Source: Brienomyrus brachyistius (taxonomy: Eukaryota > Chordata > Actinopteri > Osteoglossiformes > Mormyridae). Taken from it: a DNA stretch of 64,000 nucleotides. Numbering within the stretch: position 1 is the first letter of the stretch; each line of letters opens with the position of its first letter. Location of the stretch: contig NW_026042447.1 in NCBI RefSeq assembly GCF_023856365.1, forward strand, positions 1-64,000. The letters are read 5' to 3'. A model generated the notes under the pieces. The model was not told the origin of the DNA, did not search any database, and saw nothing but the letters and a program-made list of their open reading frames with translations. Positions 36,024 to 49,000 of this stretch are shown in pieces. Both the position numbers and the translations under genes were made by a program.

Positions 36024-39000
36024 CTACAAAAATGGGCACAGAAACAGTCTCAACTGATGAGCACAGGGTACTTGGGGTCTTAAAATGTGAGCACCTGTGT
36101 AGGCACAGGGTCAATACCAGGGCAAGTGCAGGTGGGGCAGCCATCTTTGGGGAGGGCACTACGATCTCCGGTACAGACAGTAACGAAGAAGGCAAGAAAA
36201 GTGGTGAGGAGGAAGAGGAAGGGCCCAGGGACTCGACGTCAAGCCAGGTACGCAGCTGGTCCTCGAACCTGCAGATCCAAGTCAAACAGGAAATGGCTCA
36301 ATGTTTATGCCACAACTCACATGAGAGAGTACACGTGTGTAGCATGTCTGTTCTCTGTCAGACCTGCGGCTCTGTTCTTTCTCCTCCTCAATGCGAGCCA
36401 GGAGGTCCTGGGGGCTGGAGGCAGCATCCAAAACAGGGGCAACACCGGATCCGGACTCAGGGTCCTCAACCATGCTGTGAAACAGCTTCTGTTGAAGACG
36501 TGGCCTGGCCAGTCGAGGATGAGGCCACATGCTCTGGTGACACCTGCAATGGCAGAGACTTTGGATAAGAAGCCAGTATTGTACACCACTCTTGGGGATA
36601 TGAGCAAGACTGGAAGCTGATGGCTTTCCCTCTTCTTCCATTTAATAGTAAATAATATTCATTAAATCTGCAGGTCACTGTTAACAGTCTATCTGGAATG
36701 TGTTAGATTTACATGGCTGGCTGGCTCTTACCCTGCCTTCCCCTGCTGCTTGTCCCTGTGCGTCTGCTTTACGGCATCCACCCAGCAGGACGGCGGTATG
36801 AAGCCCTGCAGCCCATCGCTCAGGAAATACACCGAGATTTCTCCGTCGTCACTGATGACATCTGAAGATGGTGGGATAGGTTCACACCTGCATGGCATCC
36901 CCAGTAGGCCCCCCCAAACGTCAGACCCACCCCACCCCCCTCACCTTCACTCACGGGGCACCCAGGAGGGTTCCAGTCCCGGAGTTGGTGCTCTACACAG
37001 AGCATGACAATTTCGTCCCAGGGCACCTCCCAGAAAGTGGGCTCCTTGTCCGGCCCCCCACCTCGGCCCACACAGTCCTGACGCAGCCTCTCCAAAAGGT
37101 TCTCCAACTGGGACATAAGGAGTGGCTGGCTGTGGCGGGACCATGGGATTTGAGATACGTACTGGAAGATGGAGGCAACCAGCTGGCTCCAAGGAGCTGG
37201 GTGGGGGGAGCGGTGGCAGCAGCAGAAATTTAAGGAAACAGACTAAGAAGCAGCCACTTAGCAAGAAGTCCGAATTCCGAATCTGAGGCATGGACATACC
37301 CCCCACGGCTGGCAGCGGCCAGTCGGGCAGCCGCAGGCTCAGGACTGCCCCCTGGAGCCACTCCAGGTGCTCAGCCGAGTTCCAGAGCAGATGTGGTAGG
37401 CAGTCACCACCCCCTGGCACCAAGAACTCTGCCACGGGCCAGGAGAGGCCAGCCAGACTCGGGGACGACACAAGGCCAGCCAAGAAAGCCAGGACAGTGT
37501 TGTAGAGGCCGATGACGGGTGCAGGGCCCTGGGAGGGCAGTCCCGCCATGTCACGGTCCCTCCGATCACGGTGAAGCCTACCAGCAAACTCGCGGCAGAG
37601 CCCGGCCTCCACAACCTGCACCAACGTCTGCGAGACGAGCCGGGCTGGTGCCGTGGAGCGGGCAGCGAGCCACCTGACGGCATGGCGGATCTGCGGGGAG
37701 ACGGGGGTGATGGTCAATGGGATGGTTCAATCTTACCGAGGCCAGCGACAACATGCACACTCACCTGCTCGGATCCTTGGGGTTCGTTCGTGGTCTCGGG
37801 GATATGGACGAACATGTACTCTGAAATCAAACCTTCCTCAATGAGTGTCTGAAGCATCAGGTCTTACAGGGAAAGGAAACCGATGGTCAGACAGGAGGAA
37901 CAAACCAACTGTATTAGCTCTGCATACGTAAACATAGCCTCAAGAGAAATGCTATAAGTAAAGTAAGCGAATCCCACGCGACACCTGTTGTCATAGACAC
38001 GGTTAGTGTCACACCTTCCTCTAGCCGTTCATCGCTGGCCCTGTGCCCAGCCTGCCCTGGGACCACCACCACCAGAGGAAGGGCCTGTGGCCAGGCATTA
38101 GCCTGCTGGATCTGCCGGAGTTGCAGCAGGGCGGATAACAGGAAGATGTCCCCGTCTTCCTCATCAGCCCCGGGACTGACTGCCGAGGGCAGCAGCATCA
38201 GCAGGGCGCCCATGCCTATCAGCCCCTTCCGCTTCTCCAATGCCAACTGGCCTTCCTCGCTGAGGGGCCCGCGGGCCACCTGACCCACAGTGAGAAACAT
38301 GGCCTCACTTCCTGCACTTGCACCCTTCGCAAACATCTGTGTTACCACAGGACCTGCTAATATCACATAGTGCCAGACTATGCTAGGCTATGTTAAGCTA
38401 TGCTAGACTAACATTAATGACAGAACATGCAACACAGGGGCATGAAGCCTGTCGATATTCATCGGCAAGTTCCCCCCTATCTGCCACACCTTCACACACA
38501 CGTGCACTGTGTGCATGCGCTCCCCCACGCTCCGCAGGCCGCTGCTGATGCTCAAGGTTTGCATGTGTCCGTTGGGGACCATCTCCCTGTGTTCTTGCTT
38601 CTCCGAGTTACCGAATTTGGACTCCAGCCATTCTGTCAAAATCCTGCATCAGAGATGGGAGGGGGGCACAAATGTAAGCTCCAGGACCTCTAAACCCAAC
38701 TAACACCCAATCCCTCCCCGAACGACACCCAGTTCCCCCACTTACTGGTTAGCAACACTGGCATCTCTTTCATGATCACTTGGCAACAAGAGGGCTGCCT
38801 TCCAGAAGATTGTGTCAGATGGGTTCGAGACGCTTGCTGCCACCAGACTGAGCAGGTCCAGTGGCCCCCACACAGATTCGCTGAAGTGGATGGAGATGTA
38901 GATGAGCACATGGAGAGTGATGGATGGCTAACAGCTACTCTACAGTAGCACCATACCTCAGGAGCTGCTGGTAGAACAAGTGAACCTTCATCTGATGCTC

Positions 39001-42000
39001 GGTTTCCCTTCGCATCTTCGCCAACCTGCAGAAGGCAGCAGAGTGTCAGCATCGGTACACTTAACACTACAGCAAATCAATGGCCAGCAAAATAAACGGA
39101 CAGGACGGAAGTCATTTTGGGAAGTACTGTCTAATTCAGCAGAGGTGCCCCGATCCAATATTCAAGATACCTAATCAGACGGATCGGACATCGGCCACAT
39201 GTGACCGATCCATGTTCAATAATTATTTAGTTATTGCCAGTCTATTTCTTCTTATACTGAGTGGTACAATCAAATCGCACAACAGCTTTCCCCCCTTTTT
39301 TATTTTTTGTGGCATTCAAGCTGAACGTTAACGCTTCCTCGGTTTTTTGACACTCAGTGTGTGTGAGTGCAGTGACTTCCCCTGCTATGACGTCATGTGC
39401 ATGTCCTTTGTAGTGGAAGGATCAGGTGATGGTAGCAAATGCAACTTGCATGCTTGCGAAGCAAACTAACATGTCTAAAACCTGGAAGAATTTTATGCTT
39501 GAAACAACCAGTAGCACAGCGATTTGCGATCTTTGTAAAAACAAAGTAACATTCAGTGGAAAATCCCACTAATAGTGCACTCAATTAAGGCAATGCAAGT
39601 AATATGAAAAAAAGCGATGGATTTGGAAGCCAGCTTGGGCTGTTTTGCGCACTCGCTATAGCTTGATACACGAGGTGCTGCTATCACAGTGAAAAGTGAC
39701 GCATGCCACTTGGGTGTACTTGTGAAGATATTCAAACAACTGCAAAATGTCTCAAAAATGCTCAATACAAGATGCACAAAAGAGGTGGAACAGTATCTTA
39801 TGTATGTTTCTTGTGGGCTAATTAAAACTTCTTTTCCATTTGTATTTACTAGCTTGGAAAAAAAAAAAAAAGAGCTTTGGTACTGGATCATACTCATAAT
39901 CAGCCAATACCTTATGTTCAGGTATCAGGATTATATTGGCACTGAAAAAGTGGGATCGGTGCACCTCTATTATGAATATTAGGTCAGCATTATTATGCTG
40001 TGAGAGAGATGTACCTGGTGCAGGAAACAGAGAGGTCCCCAGCGTGCCCCAGGTTGACCACGCCCCGGGCCAGCCTGTCCAGGCAGGGTGAGGGGGGGGC
40101 ACTGGGGGCCAAGGCCTGCAGCCTGAAGCGGGGGTCCACACAGCCAGGGGCAGCAGGAAAATCACGCATCTGTCGCTTCAGCTGCCTGCGCACGGCCACC
40201 ACATCACGCCACCTGCAACACATGCACAGGGTGAAGCCCGGTTGTCGGCGAGCATGTGGGCAAAATATCTGGTCCCCTTACCACTGCCCCTTACCTTTTG
40301 ATGAACCTGCGTATACTCAGAAGCTCTGCTTCCAGGACGTCTTGGGCCAGCAGGGTGAGCTCACCACACAGCGTCTCCTCCAGCAGTACCTCACACACGT
40401 CTTGTGAGCTGCGAGCCACACATTCTGCCTGCTCTTCTTGGGCACGCCTGGCACGAAGGGGCATGCGTTCAGCCTATATACAGTTATCTGAACACTCTCT
40501 ATGACCTCTGATCCCCCTTGGCTCACCAGTACCTGATCTCTGTTGAGGCAGTCTCCACGATGCAGTCGCGCAGCACCTCCTGTGTGATCTCGGCACACAG
40601 TGTCTTGCTGAGCCGGGCCAGGAGCTCCTCGTGTTCCTGCTTTCTCCTGACAGAGACAGGCCCATCAGATGGCACATCCCCTCAAAATGCACCCACCCCT
40701 CCTCCCCAGCCCAGACAGGTGAGGCCTACCTGGCTTCCTCCATCCTGCGCTTCTCCTCAGCGATATGCTCCCTCTCTGCCTGGATCTCGGCAGCAGAAAC
40801 CTCCCGCAGCATCTGCTCCACCACCTCACTCAGCACTGCCTCCACCTGGCCGTTGCACATGCTGCAACAACCCATCCACATCACCAAACTGGTGTTGGTT
40901 GAGTGTGACAACCCTCTAGAGGCCACTGCTCCCTATCTGGCTCACGCTCCTACCTGAGTGCAGCAGAGATGTACTCGGCTTCGGTGGCAGCCACGTCAGC
41001 CACCTCGGCCTGCACTACCTCCTCCAGCATGGCCTCTACCTCCGTGGCGATGTCCTGCAAGGGGGGGGGGGGTTATTTGTCATTACTATGGCAATACCAA
41101 CACACTGCTACTGGGTTGACACGCAGCAATGAGCAATCTATCACCTGCTCTGTGTAAACGGGCTCCGGTGGGGGAGGCGTAGGTGGGGCGACTGGTGGTG
41201 CCTCCGACGGAGATGCCCCAAGTGCTCCACTCTCCTCTCTACCAGGGAGGCCAGCTGACTCCGCTGGGTCGCTCGGCATCTTGGATCGGTGCTGGAGGGC
41301 CCGCGCATCCAGCTCAATGGGGGGCCTCTGAGGGGAGGCTGCTACAGCGTGGGCAGGAAAAATGACAAAATTACAATCAGAGGCCAGAAGGTGGACGAAG
41401 CGTAACAGTTAGCGGAAGGTGGAGTGCAGACGCACCAGCCCTGGGCACACTGCCTGCCTCCGCTGGCTGCCCATCCCCACGGTACTTGTTGCGGCTGTCA
41501 AAGCTGTTGACGGGTGTGTGTTGGGGTGGGTTGGGCAGTGGCGCGCCGTTGACCACTTGGCCCACCAGCACCTCCCGCTTCCTTGCGATGGCCACAGAGC
41601 GCTTTGGACGTGGCTGGATCTCAGGCTCCTGGTACGCTGTCCGGCTTAGCTCCACCATGCTAGGGGGAGGGCAGAGCTTCAATAAAATATACCACCCATC
41701 ATAGATTAGCACCCCCATCAGAGATAAGCCACCCTGCCCCCAACACAAAAGGGACAACGAAGCACAGCCCAGCCTTACCCTGCATCGACCGCGAGCCCAT
41801 ACTGCAGCGCGAGGTCCGAAGCCTCGCCGGCATTCTGGAACATGAGCATCCGGACCAGGTCTTCGACCGGGAATGTGGTGGAACCACGGGAGCTGTAGGC
41901 CACATTCAGGGCCCGCAGAGCCTCACGGCGCACCTGTAGGGGGCACCAGAGCGGTCCAGGTAAGTGAGGTATTGGGGCTGATGAGGATGTAGGGAGCGGA

Positions 42001-45000
42001 GCAACGGCTCCCCCACCTGGTCGAAGTAGCGGTGCAAGATGCAACCAGCCAGATACGAGGCCACCTTGACCAGCTTGAAGAACCTCACGAAGTTGTTGCT
42101 GTTGACAGCGGCAAAGGCCTGGACGGCAAACTTCACCTCCGGAGAGTTTCGGAGCTCCGCCCGGAATTGCTGCACCTCCCTGCAGGTAGGGAGGGAATGA
42201 AATGTCAGCTGGAGAGGTGCCACGGTGACACGGGACACCGACTGCCGGCCAGCCACCCACCGGAGGATGTCTCCATCATTGAGCTTCAGGAGCACGCTGT
42301 ACTGCCGAAACTCTGCCTCATGAGGGCAGTAGATGTTCTTGCTGGCCAGGTCCTGGTACATCTCCTTGAGGCTCTGCAGGCATTTGGTCAGGTTTTCATT
42401 GTTGATCTTAGCATCAAAGGACATCATGGGCTCCTGGCACAGGTGGTGTGCGCAGTGGATGTGGAAGCGGGCGCACTTTTCAATAAGGGACACCGTAAGC
42501 GGGTCGCACAGGTGCTGCTGAGTGATATCCTGCAGATGGCCCAGAAAAAGGATCAGGGCGAGGCCCGCAGGGCACAGGAATAATGAGACACGGACTAATG
42601 TTGCTCACCTTCCGGATACCTCGTGTGCGGTTCCACACAAAGTCATACCAGTCACGGTAGTTGTCCTCACCCTGGTCCATGACCTGGGTAACCAGGTAGT
42701 TCATGGTCATGTTCAGCACAGTAAGGGGCCGCAGTTCATGGGGGAGGGGCTCCTCCTGGTCAGCAGAGGACCTGCTGTACTCCTTAATGGCAGCAGTGTG
42801 GTCCACCTGCGTGGGGTGCAGAGGGTGATTTGCAGCCTGTGGTCTGTCAATTCATGGCGGGGAGGGGGAAGCATTAGGAAAGAGGGGCAGGGGTGGTGAT
42901 ACCTTCTCCGTGTTGGGGATGACCTCAAAAGAGCTCAGTTGGTTCCGGGTCTCCCTCATGTAACGCTCCTTCTCCGGACACATGTCAGGACACGTACCCA
43001 CAAACACCTTGGACAGATCCAGGTCGGTCCTCTTGGGCCGAGCTGTGCCAGAGGAGACCGTGTCAGCTGGCGATTCACTTTGGGGTGGGAGGGGGGGGTG
43101 GCTCAGCAACGTGACCCTAGGGGGACCTACCCTGTCGCAGGATCTTGTCCCGCTGCTCTAGCAGACGATACTTCTCCTCTGCGGTTTCAGCTACCTGGCC
43201 AATCAGGTGGAAGAGGGGAGAGGGGAGGCTGCTGGCTAGATGTTCGGATTCGAGGCCGTCTGGGCTGGGCTCCATCTGCGGCTCACTCTCAAACTGCAGG
43301 GCCTTTGTCGCCAGGGGTTTCTTGGCTGGTGACCTGAGAGGGACAGACCAAAGGCTGAAGAGCTTCTAAAAGCTGGCAAAACCTGGGCTCCTTTGAACAC
43401 CTGGCCAGTAGGGGGCATAGCAGCCAAAGAACTCAGTTTGACTTTAATGTCACGAATCCGAGCCTGAGGTAAAGAGTTTCATTACCAGATGACCTAACAT
43501 AACTCAAGCTGCTTGGAAAAAAAACTAACAAAATGTATACATAATAAAAAACCAGAGTGATCCAGATTTTTTTTTTTTTTTTTAAAGAACTTGCATTGGG
43601 TTTCAAAAAGGTGATTTTCTTCCCTAACTTAATTTAATAAAGACCCGGCCATCTTATTGTAAAATTGAGTTATTTACTCTTACGGTAAGAGAATGATTTA
43701 AAGACAAGATTACCCTCTGGATAGGGATGAGCTGGAGGACCAGCCGGAGGTGGATTTGGAGAGGGCTTTGCAGACAGGGGCTGACTCAAAGCCTCCTGCC
43801 TGGCTCTGAGGATCAGGGTCATCTGGAGGCCTTTGGCCCTTCTCTCCTGGACCTAAGAGACACACAGAACCAGTTCATCGAAACAGCTGACATGGGAATG
43901 AAAGGCTGCAACGAGTCACAAAGACCCCGCCCTGGCCTTGGCTCGATGCACAGATAGAGAGCACCGTAATAGTCACTCACTCTGCTTCTTCCTCTGCCAG
44001 AAGATGGTGAGCTAATGCCTGCGCAGCAGTTTGCCCTTCTTCTTGGCTTTGGCAGCAGAAGCCTGAAAGATACCAAAAGTCAGTGAGGAAAGCCCGGGAG
44101 ATCATGGACGAGAGCACAGCCTAATGAGTACAGCGACCAAGCCCCCCCCCCAAAGGTGTGCAAAGCCATTGCTCACATGGTCGTGGAAGTGCACTATGGC
44201 CAGGTTCTTCTGGGGCCTGCAGAAGATCCGCTGCACACGTCCGAACTGGCGGAAATGTTCCCCCAGGATGTCCTTGCTGTTAAGACTGGCTGGAATGTTC
44301 TTGCATTGGAGCACCATGGCTTCGGAGGGTGACATCCCCCCCAGGCTGTCTGTGCTGTCCAGGCGGCGGGCACGTCTCACTGTTGATGCTGCCTCAGTTT
44401 CGGGATCTGTGGCAAGTGTCACAGAGTTCAGTTTTTCAGACTATACTTGGCTTCGAACCCAATGTGCTTCTTCCTGGGAGTACTCACCCAACTCCTCCGC
44501 CCTCTCAAGGACCTCCCGGGTTGGGGCCTGTGACCTTGGCGGCGTTGAGGGTGAGTGGCTGGTGGTCGGTGCCATCGAACCCTGGTGCTCCGCCTCCCCC
44601 CAGTCTGGCTGTGGCTCCTCACTCCTCTTCGGCTCTCGCCGGGTCTGTAGGGCCGGTGTCTTCAGGATGCTGGTCAAGGCACTGCGAAAGATGCTGCTGA
44701 CAGGCCCCCGGCCCCGGACCAGGGGCCTCTTGGGAGGGTGCCTGGGGGCGGAGTCAGCACCAACTTGGGGCTCCTCTGATAAATGCTCCACCATCTCCTC
44801 CTTCCGCTTGGTACCCTTAGCCGCTGCCTCCCCTGCATTCTCCCCCTCACCGCCCCCCCCCCACGGACCTCACCAGACACAACCCCAGCGTCAGTCTTGG
44901 GTTTTAGCGGACCAAAGCTGACAGCACCAAACAGTGGCCGGGGCTCATGGAGGCTAGAGGCAGAGTACCTGGAGACAGAGGCGGCCTGGGAGGTCCCCCC

Positions 45001-45879
45001 ACCCAGGCCACTGCCAGCACCAACGGAGGGTGCTGCTGGTTTCGAGAAGCTGAACTCCTGGGTGGTGCTGGGATGTGCATCTTTGGTGGGGAGGATGCTG
45101 CTGGACACTGCGATGGGCTGTGAGAAGCTAAAACCTAATGCTCCAGAAAGGAACTCAGAGGCAGCAGGAGCAGGCCCACTGCTGTCCATACTGGTAGCGG
45201 TGGTGCTGGATGGGCTGGAACCAAAAGACTCGGACACAGCCTGGGACACAGCCGGTTCAGGACTGGCGCTATAAATAGGTTTGAACACAGCTGCGTCTGA
45301 CGGCTTGAAGCTGAACTCTGAGGTGCTAAATCCGCGGCCCTGAACGCTTCCAGGGGAGAATACCGAAGAAGACCCTGTGGACAACTGTCCGAATCTCAGT
45401 GGTTGACTAGACCCCGAGGAGGGGGGAACAGAGGAGGCGGAGATAGCGTTAGAGCCGCCGAAGCCGGGTGTGTGCTGAGCAAATCCGCCGGTCTGTCCGA
45501 AGGCAGAGGTCTGGGGAAAAGCCGAGTTCTGGTTAAAGACAGAGCTCTGACCGACCCCGGCCGGCTGCCCGAAGGAGGGCGGCGGGCCGAACCTGGTGTC
45601 GCTCTGTACAAACGACGGGGTCTGACTCCCAGAACCGGGCATGCCGAAGGTCGGGGCCTGTCCAGACGCCGTCCCGCCAGGCTGCCCGAAAAGGGATCCG
45701 GTCTGGCCGAAGGCAGACGATGTACTGAAGAGCGAGGTCTGGCCGGTGCCCTGGCCGAGGGCAGGCGGCTGCACGAAAGGGGCGTTCTGCTGGCCGAAGG
45801 AAAAGAGCCCCGAGGTCGGGGCGCGCGGAGACTGAAACGCTCCGCCTTGTGTTCTGCCGAAAAGCCCAGACGGATTCAT
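35937..45879 (-). CDS. mcm3ap: MCM3AP/GANP copy 3: complete exon set, chimeric end, shared TAG
   Basis: All 29 exons are present, mostly at copy 2 plus 10005, except exon 1 (start 45879). I found no private frameshift, so the only lesions are the shared ones: TAG at 44012-44014 and the G-tract (ten G), which needs a 41-nt segment removed to keep frame. The conceptual product would be about 1,986 residues if the TAG were bypassed. Copy-specific changes include M to I in the exon 22 block (KGLIGMG). It ends in the 12-residue chimeric tail (stop 35937-35939), 88 nt before the copy 2 ATG. It may be non-functional; it is listed as CDS because only shared, possibly bypassable lesions are seen. Confidence 0.7.
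39141..39968. mobile_element. hAT relic in intron 18 (copy 3)
   Basis: Co-duplicated relic, at the same intron position as in the other units. Confidence 0.72.
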
Positions 45880-45967
45880 TGTGTAAAAAGCCCAAAAATA
45901 CGGCCTTCAAAAGTCGAAACAGAGTTCTTACAGCGCGGTAGATTTCGGCGTCCTTCGGCCTGGGAGA

Positions 45968-46054
45968 TTATATCCGCGCCTGTGTCACATCTGCGGAAAT
46001 ATACAAACTGGCAGCTCCCCTAGCCTGGTCACTGCGGACACTGCGCTCCTTCTG
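45968..46054 (-). CDS. mcm3ap: chimeric terminal exon of MCM3AP copy 4
   Basis: The junction is at 46005/46006, with the same 12-residue tail. One synonymous change (GCC to GCT) lies just before the junction. Confidence 0.85.
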   Translation of the reverse strand, partial: QKERSVRSDQARGAASLYISADVTQARI

Positions 46055-49000
46055 CTACAAAAATGGGCACAGAAACAGTCTCAACTGATGAGCACAGGGT
46101 ACTTGGGGTCTTAAAATGTGAGCACCTGTGTAGGCACAGGGTCAATACCAGGGCAAGTGCAGGTGGGGCAGCCATCTTTGGGGAGGGCACTACGATCTCC
46201 GGTACAGACAGTAACGAAGAAGGCAAGAAAAGTGGTGAGGAGGAAGAGGAAGGGCCCAGGGACTCGACGTCAAGCCAGGTACGCAGCTGGTCCTCGAACC
46301 TGCAGATCCAAGTCAAACAGGAAATGGCTCAATGTTTATGCCACAACTCACATGAGAGAGTACACGTGTGTAGCATGTCTGTTCTCTGTCAGACCTGCGG
46401 CTCTGTTCTTTCTCCTCCTCAATGCGAGCCAGGAGGTCCTGGGGGCTGGAGGCAGCATCCAAAACAGGGGCAACACCGGATCCGGACTCAGGGTCCTCAA
46501 CCATGCTGTGAAACAGCTTCTGTTGAAGACGTGGCCTGGCCAGTCGAGGATGAGGCCACATGCTCTGGTGACACCTGCAATGGCAGAGACTTTGGATAAG
46601 AAGCCAGTATTGTACACCACTCTTGGGGATATGAGCAAGACTGGAAGCTGATGGCTTTCCCTCTTCTTCCATTTAATAGTAAATAATATTCATTAAATCT
46701 GCAGGTCACTGTTAACAGTCTATCTGGAATGTGTTAGATTTACATGGCTGGCTGGCTCTTACCCTGCCTTCCCCTGCTGCTTGTCCCTGTGCGTCTGCTT
46801 TACGGCATCCACCCAGCAGGACGGCGGTATGAAGCCCTGCAGCCCATCGCTCAGGAAATACACCGAGATTTCTCCGTCGTCACTGATGACATCTGAAGAT
46901 GGTGGGATAGGTTCACACCTGCATGGCATCCCCAGTAGGCCCCCCCAAACGTCAGACCCACCCCACCCTCCTCACCTTCACTCACGGGGCACCCAGGAGG
47001 GTTCCAGTCCCGGAGTTGGTGCTCTACACAGAGCATGACAATTTCGTCCCAGGGCACCTCCCAGAAAGTGGGCTCCTTGTCCGGCCCCCCACCTCGGCCC
47101 ACACAGTCCTGACGCAGCCTCTCCAAAAGGTTCTCCAACTGGGACATAAGGAGTGGCTGGCTGTGGCGGGACCATGGGATTTGAGATACGTACTGGAAGA
47201 TGGAGGCAACCAGCTGGCTCCAAGGAGCTGGGTGGGGGGAGCGGTGGCAGCAGCAGAAATTTAAGGAAACAGACTAAGAAGCAGCCACTTAGCAAGAAGT
47301 CCGAATTCCGAATCTGAGGCATGGACATACCCCCCACGGCTGGCAGCGGCCAGTCGGGCAGCCGCAGGCTCAGGACTGCCCCCTGGAGCCACTCCAGGTG
47401 CTCAGCCGAGTTCCAGAGCAGATGTGGTAGGCAGTCACCACCCCCTGGCACCAAGAACTCCGCCACGGGCCAGGAGAGGCCAGCCAGACTCGGGGACGAC
47501 ACAAGGCCAGCCAAGAAAGCCAGGACAGTGTTGTAGAGGCCGATGACGGGTGCAGGGCCCTGGGAGGGCAGTCCCGCCATGTCACGGTCCCTCCGATCAC
47601 GGTGAAGCCTACCAGCAAACTCGCGGCAGAGCCCGGCCTCCACAACCTGCACCAACGTCTGCGAGACGAGCCGGGCTGGTGCCGTGGAGCGGGCAGCGAG
47701 CCACCTGACGGCATGGCGGATCTGCGGGGAGACGGGGGTGATGGTCAATGGGATGGTTCAATCTTACCGAGGCCAGCGACAACATGCACACTCACCTGCT
47801 CGGATCCTTGGGGTTCGTTCGTGGTCTCGGGGATATGGACGAACATGTACTCTGAAATCAAACCTTCCTCAATGAGTGTCTGAAGCATCAGGTCTTACAG
47901 GGAAAGGAAACCGATGGTCAGACAGGAGGAACAAACCAACTGTATTAGCTCTGCATACGTAAACATAGCCTCAAGAGAAATGCTATAAGTAAAGTAAGCG
48001 AATCCCACGCGACACCTGTTGTCATAGACACGGTTAGTGTCACACCTTCCTCTAGCCGTTCATCGCTGGCCCTGTGCCCAGCCTGCCCTGGGACCACCAC
48101 CACCAGAGGAAGGGCCTGTGGCCAGGCATTAGCCTGCTGGATCTGCCGGAGTTGCAGCAGGGCGGATAACAGGAAGATGTCCCCGTCTTCCTCATCAGCC
48201 CCGGGACTGACTGCCGAGGGCAGCAGCATCAGCAGGGCGCCCATGCCCATCAGCCCCTTCCGCTTCTCCAATGCCAACTGGCCTTCCTCGCTGAGGGGCC
48301 CGCGGGCCACCTGACCCACAGTGAGAAACATGGCCTCACTTCCTGCACTTGCACCCTTCGCAAACATCTGTGTTACCACAGGACCTGCTAATATCACATA
48401 GTGCCAGACTATGCTAGGCTATGTTAAGCTATGCTAGACTAACATTAATGACAGAACATGCAACACAGGGGCATGAAGCCTGTCGATATTCATCGGCAAG
48501 TTCCCCCCTATCTGCCACACCTTCACACACACGTGCACTGTGTGCATGCGCTCCCCCACGCTCCGCAGGCCGCTGCTGATGCTCAAGGTTTGCATGTGTC
48601 CGTTGGGGACCATCTCCCTGTGTTCTTGCTTCTCCGAGTTACCGAATTTGGACTCCAGCCATTCTGTCAAAATCCTGCATCAGAGATGGGAGGGGGGCAC
48701 AAATGTAAGCTCCAGGACCTCTAAACCCAACTAACACCCAATCCCTCCCCGAACGACACCCAGTTCCCCCACTTACTGGTTAGCAACACTGGCATCTCTT
48801 TCATGATCACTTGGCAACAAGAGGGCTGCCTTCCAGAAGATTGTGTCAGATGGGTTCGAGACGCTTGCTGCCACCAGACTGAGCAGGTCCAGTGGCCCCC
48901 ACACAGATTCGCTGAAGTGGATGGAGATGTAGATGAGCACATGGAGAGTGATGGATGGCTAACAGCTACTCTACAGTAGCACCATACCTCAGGAGCTGCT

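Noticed and set aside
44674..45879. 401-codon continuous ORF of copies 3 and 4 as the true N-terminus
   Set aside because: After the ten-G tract the frame differs from the conserved KGTKRKEE linker, so the extension is an out-of-frame translation.
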